Assembly (NCBI GenBank): GCA_030141605.1
Contig: JAQGDQ010000089.1
Location: forward strand, 496,001 to 560,000
Origin: Tubiluchus corallicola
Taxonomy: Eukaryota; Priapulida; Priapulimorpha; Priapulimorphida; Tubiluchidae
Direction: 5' to 3'
DNA length: 64,000 nucleotides
Part shown: one piece after another, positions 1 through 12,700 of the stretch
How positions within the stretch are numbered: the stretch's first letter is position 1
Layout: each line of letters opens with the position of its first letter
The notes under the pieces: generated by a model
Databases searched by the model: none
What the model was told of the DNA's origin: nothing
What the model saw: the letters and a program-made list of their open reading frames with translations, nothing else
Translations under genes and position numbers: made by a program

Positions 1-785
1 GTGAAGAATCTGCTTGGTTTATCAATAAGGTAACTTATGGAGAAGCATATGATTTTTCAGGTTTTACTGTTAATTTATGAAGACGTGCTAAGAATACTCA
101 GTCTGGTGTGTAAACTACCTTTGTTAGAAGTCGCATTTGCTGACATCTACAAGTTCAGATATATAATCATTTTTTTCTGCACTTTAAAACTTTAACCAAT
201 TTTCTAGAAGTTGCTCATAAAAAAAATTAATTTTGTTTGCTGACAAAGTACAAGAAATGTTTAGAAACATTTAGTGTTATATGATTTTTGAATATTCGTT
301 TATTTGAGTCTGGGTAGATGTCACACTTTTGTATTTCACCCAATTATTTTATTAATTTTTGTAAATTAGTGTGTATGAAAAAAATTAGTGTAACTCACTT
401 TAATATTGTTGTGATGCTGTATAAATTTTCTGCTATAATTTAAGCATTTGAATTTTATTCTAGCACATTTTATTTAACATAAGAACAGTTTTTAACACAC
501 ATTTTTCATTTTTTCGAAAAATGTAATCCAATGTCTCAGCATTTATTTTCATATGTACATTTCCTATCGTTATTCTTTCTTTAGATTTGAAATATTGTTT
601 GAACTCATATATAAACAGACCATTTGAAAATAATAAATTACTTCATCTTCAGATCAAGCTGAAGAATGTTGCCAATCATCAAGAATTTGTTTACTCTGCT
701 CCCAGCTCGTTACAGTGCAGCGCCGATATGCCAATCAGCTACTTAGAGGTGCCAGTTATCAAGCCAGACGTACTACCCCTAGAAA
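1..785 (+). other. PLAT domain 0, C-terminal part (exons 1-29 and 653-785)
   Basis: The window opens inside a PLAT domain. Bases 3-29 read EESAWFINK and run into an AAG|gtaact donor. The next exon (acceptor cttcag at 647-652) reads IKLKNVANHQ and ends VIKPDVLPLE in phase 1. This exon is 133 nt, the same length as 5872-6004 in domain 2, and resembles 12594-12723 in domain 4, so this is a 'W-type' unit. An alternative donor at 61 (gtttta) would give the wrong phase. Confidence 0.8.
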
Positions 786-3700
786 GTAAGTTTAGCAAGG
801 CGAAGAGAAATAATGTAGTTTGTGTGAGGAATCAACTATTTCTGGCTACAAGACATTTAATTATTCATAATAGTATTGTCCACCATTATTGAATCTTGAA
901 TATACATTTGGAAAAGAGGAAATTTTAAAAAGTTGAAACCATCTAGATTTGAGCCAGGGAAGTTGCGCTAATAAGCCAGATGCCCTACTTCTAGATTTTG
1001 TCATCCCCAGCGATCACGACAGTCCAAAGTTCATTCTTTATAACTAGCCGGCTAATTTCAGCATTTCCAGTGTTAGACTGGTCATGTTAAAGTGATTCTA
1101 AATAATCAGATTAATTTTAAATTTGGTTGGTTTTGAGGGTGTGTTTTTCGTGGGTGATTAATTAATTATTTATACTGCTAGTATCAAGATTGTTATAGAT
1201 GGTGCAAGTCCACTTAACTGAATTTTGAAGCCAAAACAAATCCAGTTATTTTTACAACACTGCTACTAATCTCTGACGTTATCATTTTCTGGTCCTGATT
1301 AAAATATATAAATGTATTTAACAACTTGATTATTTTTTTATTTACAAGGCTTTGCCTAATTTCTTGCAGTGTACGAGTACGTCATACAGATCTACACTGC
1401 AGACATTCCCGGTGCCGGCAAGGAACCGAGTCATGTTTGGGTGATATTGCACGGAGAGAATGGAGATACAGGAAAACGCCTCCTGGGGAAGCCTGATAGC
1501 AATAACAAACAACGGTTTCAACAGGGGCAGGTAAGTCATGATTACCACACAATCATCAGTTGATTCTACAGACGTATAACATTTATGTTACATACACTGG
1601 AAAGTGAGTAAAATTTGTGTTATGAAAACTAGAAAGTGCATACTATTTGTGTTACAGAAACCAGACAGTGATTAACATTTGTGTTGCGGAAACTTGAACA
1701 CAACAGAACAGTGCAGAATAGCACAACATTTTGTGCACACATTTTTTAGCAATTATTTTTTCTGTTTCTCAAAAGCCCATAGCAGTGAAGTTCAGTGTTT
1801 ATCTTGAAATCCATAGCAAAATCAATTTGCCACTAATACACATTTCCGTCTTGTTATCGTAGGTTGATGAATTTCAAATCGCAGCTTTGGATTTGGGTAA
1901 GCTAGATCACGTGACCTTGGAACACGATGCCAGAGGACGTGGGTGTGGCTGGTATGTTGAGAAAGTTTTGGTTAAGACATCACCTGATGACACGGTTGAA
2001 CAGATATTTCCGGTTAACAGGTGAATTTATATTTTTAACCATTTATGAATTAGCAAATTTTCCTTGTTTTCTCATTGTAGAGTTCAATGAGTATACAAGT
2101 TGCTATACGGCAAAAAATTGTGTGCGAAAAGCTGCTTAGCACATATCATCTCAGACAAAATTTGCCCGTACGTAGCAGCTTTTGTATGAAAAACCTTTTT
2201 GGGTAATAAAAATATGCCTGTGCAAAGTTGCATAACAGCTTTTGCTGAGCCCTCAGATGAGGAGAAACCTGTGTTAGGCAAGCTGTCGTAGACAGATTTT
2301 ACATCATGTGCTTCGTTTATTATGTTGCTTAAGTCTGTAGTCTGCATAGTACTGACTTCTGTGGGGAGTGAGTTAAACTCTAAAATTGGTTAAGTTCTAC
2401 TTTTATTTTCACACAACATTTTTAATAGCTTTTATCATCTAATAAGCCTTTTCACAGTTCCAGCAATTGATGATGATGATGATTGTGAAAAGGTCGAAGG
2501 TTAAGAGCACCAAACAACACATTTGTGTACACTTGACAACACTCGAGCTATTGTAGCAATTTAACAGCTAGCTAGAACTTTACCTAGTTCAAATTGTCTT
2601 GTTCCCAAACAAGATCCTGCTAGTAAATCACTCTATGCACAGGCTAATGCATAATTAAGTAAAGTTCATGTAAAACAACTGAAGTTACAGAACTTGTGTG
2701 GCAGACGGCTTTGGTTTACACACATGTCACGTGACGGTTGTAGTTAAGACCCGTTACTGTGGTACACTTAACCTTTGACCTGCAGCAACTGCGCGTGCAC
2801 ACAGCAAAACTGTGAAAAGGCTGGTTATAAGAGCAACCAATTAATCACCTACCTATAATTCCAGATTAGTTTGTCGTACATTAATGTTCTATAAAAGAAT
2901 GCACAGGCTAAAAGACACAGGGTCCATTCTTGGGGAGCATAAACTGTACATTAATACACAGTTGCAATGATAAGGCAGTGAAATTAAAACAAATTTAAAA
3001 TCATATTTATGCTATCTGTTATCATATCTATCATATCTTAATCATAGCTTAATAGCTTAATCATATCTATTAAGAATCAGGCTTAATCTAATTACTGCAT
3101 TATAGGTGGATTGATGACGGTTCTTGGGACAGATCTCTACAGGTAAAGTGTCAATTACTAGGAGACGTTGACACAAGCCAAGTTGTAGACTCCATTGAAG
3201 ATTCAGGTAGTTAATATGATTAATATGAGTAACTCATCAAAGTTGTTAAAATAAAATTGATTTTTTTGTTTTCCTTGACTTTATTTTTCATTTTGTCAAT
3301 GGAATAACATCTTATAGTGCCAGCACTTTATTAATGGATTTTTATTTTTTATTTTTATTTTTAGTGGATTGTGTCTTATGTTTTGCATTTTGTACTTTAC
3401 TAAAGTGTTTAAAGGCTGTCGTGGTGCTGTCTACTAACATTATTATTATTATTGAAGTGCTGCTTTTAGCAGTGAGTGCCAGAATACTTTCTGTTGCATG
3501 TTATTGGGGATTCCTAACTTGCTTATAAATGTTTCTTTTATAAACTATTCGTTTTTGTTTAATTAATTATCTAAGTCTTTAATTATCTAATTATAATAGT
3601 CTAATTATCTGTTATATGTGCTTATTATGTATGTTAAAGTTCAAACCTAAATTTCAATAGCTCAGTCTTAGTACACTATTCAATCCTTTATTTATTTAGA

Positions 3701-6700
3701 CATCTTAGTAACTGATGCTCCATAGGTAAATTTGATCACACTTAGTTTTGCAAGTTTCTTCTTAACAGTTGCACACTTAATTGCTTAATAATAGCAACGT
3801 TACTTACAGGGTGTTGAGTTTGATAATTTTTAGTTCTTCGCCACCCTTTTGCCTATCACTTTAACAACATGTCTCGAATATACTAATCATCATAATAATT
3901 TTGTTACATTGTATCATATTGTTTTATGCACTATTTTTTTTCTGTAAAAAGGTGATAAATAAAGATACTTACTAGTCAGTTTCATGCTTCAGGTTGTTCA
4001 TCATTCAATTTCAGCAGAATGTTATTATATTATTGCAGAGGGCATCTGGTCATGTACTGTAACCACGGACGACCGTGGCTGCCATGAAGGAGATCGCTGG
4101 AGTCTGGTTGCCTATGGCGACGACGGCATCTCTCCAGTGCTAGAGCTGCAGCATTTAGATGGTCCGGCTAAACCCACAAAGTTTGATTTGGATTTTGGCA
4201 AAATTGGCAAAATTTACAAGATTCGTGTAACGTACGAGAATGAAGACGATCTCCACTTTAAATGGCCAATACGACATGTATGTAGAACAGTAAATGAAGG
4301 GTAGCGACCACCACATTCAATACTTGTTCTGGGCGGTTTCATTCTCTATATTGTCTCCGCCCATTTATTTTGGTCAAGGGAGTATGCAATCACCTTAGAC
4401 TGTGGCTAAGACACCTCTGCTGATTCAGTTCCTCATAGGATTAGCTTTGACGATCAACTAGACTCCCGTCTCGTCACAACTGTTCAAATAGGTTTGCCAC
4501 TGTGTGCTGAATTCCAGTTGCAGAAGACCAAAACTGTACTTCGTATAGTAGGTGCCGCTTCATAGAGTCACTTTGGGATAAAAGTGTTTTGACCCAATTA
4601 ACTGACTGAGTCAATTAACCGACAGATGTACTATTACTAGTATAGAAATATATATTTCATCACTTTTCAGCTTAGTATGCACTGTAAGGGTAAAAAATGA
4701 ATTTTAGAAACAAGTTAATGCCTAAATTCCTATGTGCTTTTATTTAAGAATACTAATTTATATAAGTGAATTAGTAAGAAGTAGAAAATAAAAAATTGCT
4801 GAAATTTGTTTATTTACACTAAAAGTTACAAAAATTTGAGCAAGGTTGTTTGTTTCATTTCTTCACGAAGAAGTTGGCTTGTAAGGTTCTCACACTGACA
4901 GAAATGATGAAAACGATAATAACGCAGAACACCTAAGGGTCTTTTTGTGCTTGAGCTGCAGTTGGTGATGCCCACGAAAAGCAGTTGAAGCTGCAGCTAG
5001 GCAAGTTTTTAAGTTTAGCTTCCAGAAACAAGGTTAATTGCAGCTGACGAACGGGTGACAGGTTCAAAGCAAAACCACTACGCTAGCATATTTGTGCACG
5101 ATAAATGTGCCTGCTTACAACAAAGCTGTACCTAACATGATTGTTTCTGCACGAAAGTGAAGAATTTTATGTACTTTAAGCAAAAATATTAACTCAATAG
5201 TGCGGAGTTATTTGGGCCAGTTATTGGCAGTTTTTATAAACATGGCTTGTACCAGACGCCCGCAATTTATTTATAGCTTAAATTAAGGCATTTCATGGTC
5301 AGTGTTTGGTACATGATTCAAGATACATGATACACAAATGAAATGCGAGAACGACTGCTATTCAATATATGAACAGAACGAACAAAATTTCTGACATTTG
5401 CTATAATACGGGACCGAAAGGTACGAAAAAATTTTAAAATGATGGCAATACGCGAAAAACCAACAGTGACAAAACTTATAATAGTTTATTAAATATCTTG
5501 TAATACTAAAACTTCGAATATATCTGTACTGACCCTGCCAACTGAAAGACGCCGTGCTTTTATCTAATCGTGTGGGAAATGTGGCACCGCATTCTGAAGC
5601 CAGACATTTGCAGACGGTTGGTCATAGATATGTTTGCACATGCGGTGGCATAATCAGCTCAAAATTTACAAAATTTTACTTTGTAAGGAGCTAATAGAGT
5701 TTATTAATAATTTACTCACTGTTGTTTTTATTTATTTAAGTAGATGAGAGTAGATGATGCAAAAGTAGATATAAAGGTAGAAAAGGAAAAAGTAGATGTT
5801 CCAAACTCTGCTTAAATGGAACGTTCTTAACTAGTTCAACATTATCTTGACATATTATTTCTGTCTTGTAGATCAAGTTACAGGATAAAAGTACATCGGA
5901 AATTCTGAACTTTGACTTTAGTCATTCACTTCATCCGGAGAATAACAATATGGAGTTCTGCAGGGAATTACCTGCAATTCGACCCGGAGAGGACTTGCTC
6001 AAAGGTACCTAGATAATTCATCGTAGGCATTTCTGCAACTACTAAACGTTAATACTAAGATATACTGAGCTTGGATGTAGCTGCCTTTGTTCACTGGTCA
6101 GCCCAGTTATGTGTTTTTTGTTTTAGAGAAAGAAAATGCCTAAACACAGTTTACGTGACTAGAATTTTGACAGCTTTGGTATATTTATACATATATGTAA
6201 GCTGGTTTTTGAAGCAGTAAAAACAAGTGGGACATGCGTAAAAATATAGTAATAGTTATAACTAAAATAAGAACACATTATTAATAGTGTGTGAACACTG
6301 CTCTGAATGTTTTTTTTACAAATTTTCCATGTGTTTCTTATAAAAAATGTATGTACATGATAAGATTGTATAATTGGTTTATTGATTTTTTATTGACTTG
6401 AATTGTTCAAAAGTTAAAGCATAAAAGTAGTGCACGTGAAAATTCTTGCTTAATAATTTGTAAAGAAAGATATATTAGGTTTCTTAAGATTGTGCTAGAG
6501 AGATTGGAAGGAGAGTTAAATTAGGAATTTGTTAGAGATATTCTGAGCCATTTTATTTGCACTAAATTATTTTTTTAGATAAAAGATATTAATTCATTTA
6601 TTTGTTTAGAGTTTCTCTTCATCTCAGAATTCATGAACTGTAAACTTATAAATGACACACTATCCTGAAACACACATTATGCTGAAACTTTGAAAGATCT

Positions 6701-9700
6701 TTCCTGTCACGTAAAGCACGAACTTCTTATACTAATTCACTAATTACTGTTGAACCTTCATTAATCTACAAATAATGATATGCAGTATGAAAGAAAGAGT
6801 GTACCAAAAGTTGTCCTTAAAGGGGGAAGAAAGGGGAATATTAAAGTATATCACAAAGAACTTTCCCTATGGAATTATATTACTTAACATTATGCTTGAA
6901 AGGCTTATGTAATTTCAAAAGCAAATTCTTAATAATTTTAATTGTTCACTCAACTTGGAAAAACGGCACTGCATAACCATTCCAGTGTCACCACTGAATA
7001 TCATATTTCTGATCTTATTCACAATATAAAGAAATTTAAACTTTTCCTTGTTTCCTAAACTTGTTTCAAATGTCCTACCATTAAAATGGCTGCACCTAAT
7101 GGTCATTGCGAGAGTTCAAATTTACAAGTTTTATGCAGCTTTAATGCTAACACAAATTCTGTAAGTCAGCATGCAAGTGATATAAAATTTCAAGACAAAT
7201 TTTTTAATTTTTTAAACTTTATTTATGAAAAGTGTTTTCTTGTACTTTAAATTTTGCACATATAATACTATTTCTGTGTGTTATTTTAGTAATGAACTAT
7301 TGGTTGTGTGTTTACACTGGTGTCCACCAGGAGACGCAAGTTGATCCGAATGTTTACGTGACACTCGTTGGGAGTCGAGGAGACACAGGTCGACGATTGC
7401 TTTGCAGAGTCGGACATAATGTCATTTTTCAGAGAAGCCAGGTGAGAAAACGATGTCAGGTAAAATAATGTAATTTTCCAAAAAAGCCAGTTGAAAATAG
7501 GTTAGGTGAAATAATGTCATTTTTCAGAGACACCAGTGAGAATAGTTAAAGGAGATAAAGCCATTTTTCAGAGAAGCCAGGTGAGATAATGTTTGTGAGG
7601 TAGCAAAAACAATGTGTGATAGTGATCTTTACCCCGATTGCAGAAAAAATTTAACTTACAATAACTGTTTGTTTATGACGTTTAGGAAAAGTGTGAATTT
7701 TAATATTTGATGTTTTAAAAACTTGTTTTATGACATTTAGGGAAACTGTGAATTTTAATATTTAATGTTTTAAAAACTTTGCATTAAGAAAGAGCAGTGT
7801 CACGTCTTGTGCTGTGAACTGTCATCATTATTTTTTTCTAGGTTGACATCTTTGCCATCGAAGCTGTTGGTATTGGTGACGTGGAGACCATAAAAGTGCG
7901 AAAGAACCCTGGTGGACCATGGCACTTGAAACAACTAGTCTTGAAGGAAGAACAGTTTGCACCCACGGAATCTCTTTTTGCGTATGATGAGTAAGCATGT
8001 TAATTCCATGCTTTATTTTATGATATATAACATATTCAACATTTCGTAGCCATTCAACATTAGTAATACCACTGGCATTGAGTGCTGGATCTGGCTTGAC
8101 CAGTTCCGAAACATATAAAAAATCAAAATCCTGCGAGGAGCTTTAAGCCAAGCTTAGCCAATGCAACTTGCTTCAACTGACGGGAAATAGTCGTAGACGC
8201 ACACTCAGGTCATCTGCGACTGATTTCCAGCAACTGCATGCAACTAGCAAGATATGAATTCCTGCGAGTCACAATAGTGCTGAAATTTACAAAAACTGAG
8301 CATATGCGAATGAAGGAAAAATTCTCTGACAAAACTAAAATTATCGTGAACAATGATTAGTTTAAAACTGCTTGGATACCACGTACCGCGAGCAGAGCAT
8401 GAGCAACTTGCTGGAACTGAATTTCATTGCATAGTGTTGAGCTTGCTTATGTCAACTGGATATATTCGGAAGTAGCGGTGTATCGCATGCAGCCAGTTGC
8501 CGAGGTTCCAATTGCTCTTAGTTGTGTTGCGTTGCATGGCAAGGTCGACTTAAGCTTGCCTTTAGGTTGGTGTTTATACCAGGTGTTACAGAAGAAACAA
8601 TGCAGTCAAAATGTGTTGATACGCATATATTGCAATGTTCAATAATTAAGTTAGATAGCAGACAAAGTGAAGTTATGCGAATACAGTAGTTTTTGTCATT
8701 ATGATGTTTTATTATATATTTCAGCGTATCAGCATATTTGTATTGCATTGATTCTTCTGAAACACCCTGTATAAATGTTGGCGTAGGAACTATTTAGTGT
8801 AAAATCAATCCATGCATTTGAGCGTGGGAGTTTTCGTTGTTCAGGGTGAGGAGTTGTACAATGTACATGACTGTATTCAAGACGATTGTGGATAAACTGT
8901 TAATTTAACATTTTAATCGTGACTTACATTGTTATAGAGTTATTGATTTTTCTTACCATTTTGTATATCTCAGTTTTATAATCAAGCCTCTTTTTTTTGA
9001 GTGCATTTCCTATCCAATTGAAGTACTGGTACGAGTAGCATAATTGGGACATTGCCCTAGATATTTCTTTGAACTAACTTGCATGTCCCAAAAAAGCTTA
9101 CTTTCTTGAATTTCCTGGCTTAGTGAAGCATACTAGCTGTTTTATAAAAGAAAGAGTAAGAAAGCGAAACTCATACTCAGTGACTTGCAGTATGCTTGTA
9201 AAGGAGGTAATCTTCTAAAGCGTCTCTGAGTTTTGATATATTTGGCTCATTGGAAAGTTAATTCATCGTCTTAGTAATACGTTTTGGACAGAAGGGGGTC
9301 AAAAGGTGTACTTTAACTTTGGAATAAATGAACGATAGAAACCAGCAGTCCAAGGTGTTTTTGTTTGACTGCAACCATTCTCTGTCATAACCAGCACCAC
9401 CACAACACATTTACGAGCAAACAACAAATCCCAATAACAACTTCTTTCAATTTGGTGCCATAAGTGAAAGCACATCATCAAAAACCTACGTATACTGTAC
9501 TTACCATTTGAGAGTTCCACATAGTCAAATTCACTGTTAAGTTCCCTACATGAACGTTGGGAAGGATGGCAAATGTAGTATAGCTACTTACGTGTCTATA
9601 TTGTGTAATCAATTATGTGAGTTTGTGAAAAACTGAGGTTAAAAATCAATCAATTTCGCTTTGATCATAGGGTCCCTTGTATATGTGAGGTAATGTACGT

Positions 9701-12700
9701 GGGTTTCTATTATGCGGGACCTGAAGATATCGTCCCTTATAACCGAAAGTCCCTTATAAGCGAGTACCTTATACCCGAGGTTGACTGTAAATAGGCGAGC
9801 GAACTTTGTCATATATATATGTGCCATATATATATATATATATACACATAACCTGCCTTTAGTACTCAACTGACCGTTCCTATGTTTAAAGGTCATGAAT
9901 TTAAAATAGTGTTGACTCGTAATCTCATTATCTTTCGTTATCACCAATCTGCATTGTCATCGTGTTAGCAGAATTCATTGCAAAGTTTTATCTGCATTAA
10001 GATAAATCTGGACACTTTGAAGAAAACATTGATATAGAACTGAAGATGATTTCCTAATATGTTTTTAATGCAGAAATAAATTTTTCTTTTAGCTGGTTAG
10101 GAGGCCATGATGGCGAAGACCGATGGGCTGAAATCGTTGACGTGGAATTAAAGCGGACAGCAGTGAAATCCAGTGAATATGTTGCACCAGCCTCTGATGG
10201 TGCTACACCATTTACAGCACGTAAGTCTGCATTTCTTATCAACTAATGTAGTTGATGGGTGTTAGTTATTTTTTGTGTTGGCAAATCCAGTGATTCCTAA
10301 GCTCTATTTACACTACAGACAATGTATGGGGCTCCTCCTGGAGTTTCTTTATCCGTTTTGCATTCTTAACAACTCCGTACACTTGTGCTCTCGCTTACAC
10401 TGCATTTTGTCTCTATGTCATTAAAAACATATCAATGTCAAGATCCAGCATGCAATGAACAGTGCTTGGTAAGCTGAGCTATGGTGTGTTAGAAGAGCCT
10501 AGTGAAAAGATACTTGACAGGTATATGTTTTATTTACATTGCAAAATAAATCTGGATTCTGATCATGTAGGTCTTTATAGACGATGCGGAAGGTAATTGC
10601 TGAAAGTCTGGTACACGTGATCGTCTTACTGGTTATATTGGTTGTATTATAGGGTTATTGATTTTTTTTTCTTTCTACAATCTGGCATATTTTAATTTTG
10701 TAATCAAACTTTATTGTGAAAATATTTCCTGTTTTTTTTAAGCATCTAATAAAAGCTGGCACTGAACAACATGGTTGGAGAAAACGTTCACTTAGTTTTG
10801 TACCAGTTGGTATGACTGGAGGAGCTGTTTATCTAGTTTTAAAGAAAATAACTTCCTGATTTAATCAAGCATTGCAGATATCACAAAGAGAGAGTTGAAG
10901 CAGAGAGTGGAACACACTCACACACTCTCTTTCTCAAACTGACATACTGGAAACATAATTCATCATTATAGTATTGCTTTCTGAGTTGGAAAGTCAAAGT
11001 GTGTGCTTTAACTTTGGAATAAACAAACAGTAGTGCTCAAACCTGCAGTTCAGAGTGTTTAGGTTGACTTCACCTATCAGCTGTTATAACTGGCTCCAAC
11101 TCAGTTAACACTACACGATCACAGGGAAACCGTTTTGCACTGGACCACAAATATAACAATGTGACTGTTTACATTAGATCTGGATCTAAAAAGTTTCTGA
11201 TGGTTAGAGTATTTTCTGTAAATTGAATGGAGTTCTAGACCTTCACTTTTGAAAGTCTCATCCCGTGTCTTAATTCAACGTAGAAGTTAGTTCAACATTT
11301 GATTTGTGTATGTAATATGTTATTAAGTATAACTGTATGATAGTTTCTTTAATTTTATTATCCTAAATCAGGAGGGCAGTGGACAGTTTGGACAGTAACT
11401 GGTCCAGACCACATGGTGGTTGGTAACATGGCTAACGCCAGTGTTCTGCTAGTGTTTGTCGGAAGTCAGAGAGAGTCTCAACCAATCAGTCTCGGTTCAA
11501 ACTTAGACGATGTTGAACCAGGTTCTTCAAGACAGTTTCAGGTTAGTCGTCTCATGTAATGTAATAATAATTGTTCTGACCCTTTTCTGCTTTTCATAAT
11601 TTTGATTTGTTTATCAGTTATTTTTCTCTTTCACTTTCTGTTCATTAAGTTTGTTGTTTCTGATGTTCTATAAGTTTAATTTTTTGGGTGTGATGTGATC
11701 TAATGTAAATGTGATGAGATGACATGCGTCATATTATATTGTGCCGTAATGTAACTTAATGTAACAAAATATAATGTAATGCAATGCAGTGCAATGTAAT
11801 GTAATGTTAAAAATATAGGCCAATATAATGTACTGTGCCTTGCTTTACTAGAGTGTACGGCGATGTAACCTGTAATCGGAGGTGAATTCAGTATGCATGC
11901 TACACAGTTGTGTGATAGATGTTTGTTTCTGCCAACAAGCAATAAAGTTTTAGAAGCTGCCAAGGACAGTTAAACTGCCTGTTAGTGTGCAGCTTCTTCG
12001 AATGCAAGATCTTACGTTACCTCCATGAGAAATGAACTGCATCTGGATTTCAGAATCTTAGCAGTGTTATCAAACTGCCTTGTGGACACGCTCATGATTA
12101 GTGTGGTCAACCAGCATCGAAAGATGAATTTTAAATTTTTTGGTAGTTAAGAAAGAGTGATTGCATAAGCATGTTTAAGTAAGTTTATTCTGATTTTATT
12201 TACTTAGGTTGATGTAGAAGAAGACGTTGGTGAATTATTAAAAGTACGGATAGGATTTGATGATCCTGTAACAAGTCCATGCTGGTTTCTACAGTCGGTA
12301 CGTTGTACAACTGTCTTTCCATTACTTTGTCGGTCTTTTGCTCATATGCAGTACTACTGTCCAGAAAGATGTTTTTTATCTAAAAAAGCACTACAAGACA
12401 TTTTCTGAATATTTTATTTTTTATAGTAAGAAAATAACTTAATTTTATTCGTTATTAATTATGTCCGCAATGTGGCGTAATTTCCTATAATAACCCAACG
12501 GAAAGAATTTTAAAGAAGAGTGACATGCTAGAGTGCTTTTGCTGCTCGATTTTGCACAGTTCGTAACTTGTTACTTTTTGCCTTTACCACCAGGTGAAAT
12601 TTCAGCATTCAGAAAGCAGAGCTCAGTTTTCATATAACATTAACAGTTGGGTCAAAGGTTATCCACAGAACCCTGGGTGGAAGGAAATACCTGTATACTG

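Larger units (their letters stand above)
7290..10220 (+). other. PLAT domain 3 (exons 7290-7441, 7842-7990, 10093-10220)
   Basis: 'Y-type' unit: NYWLCVYTGVHQETQVDPNV, then LVGSRGDTGRRLL, VDIFAIEAVGIGDVETIKV, WHLKQLVLKEEQ and DWLGGHDGEDRW. Phases 1-0-2-1, the same as domain 1. The third exon carries a longer tail linker (about 128 nt). Confidence 0.87.

Noticed and set aside
60-61. Donor at base 61 for the first visible LOXHD1-like exon
   Set aside because: Poor donor (gtttta) and wrong phase for the next exon; AAG|gtaact at 29/30 fits.
9639-9947. Minus-strand frame of 102 codons
   Set aside because: Covers a transposon end and a TA-rich tract; no protein family resemblance.
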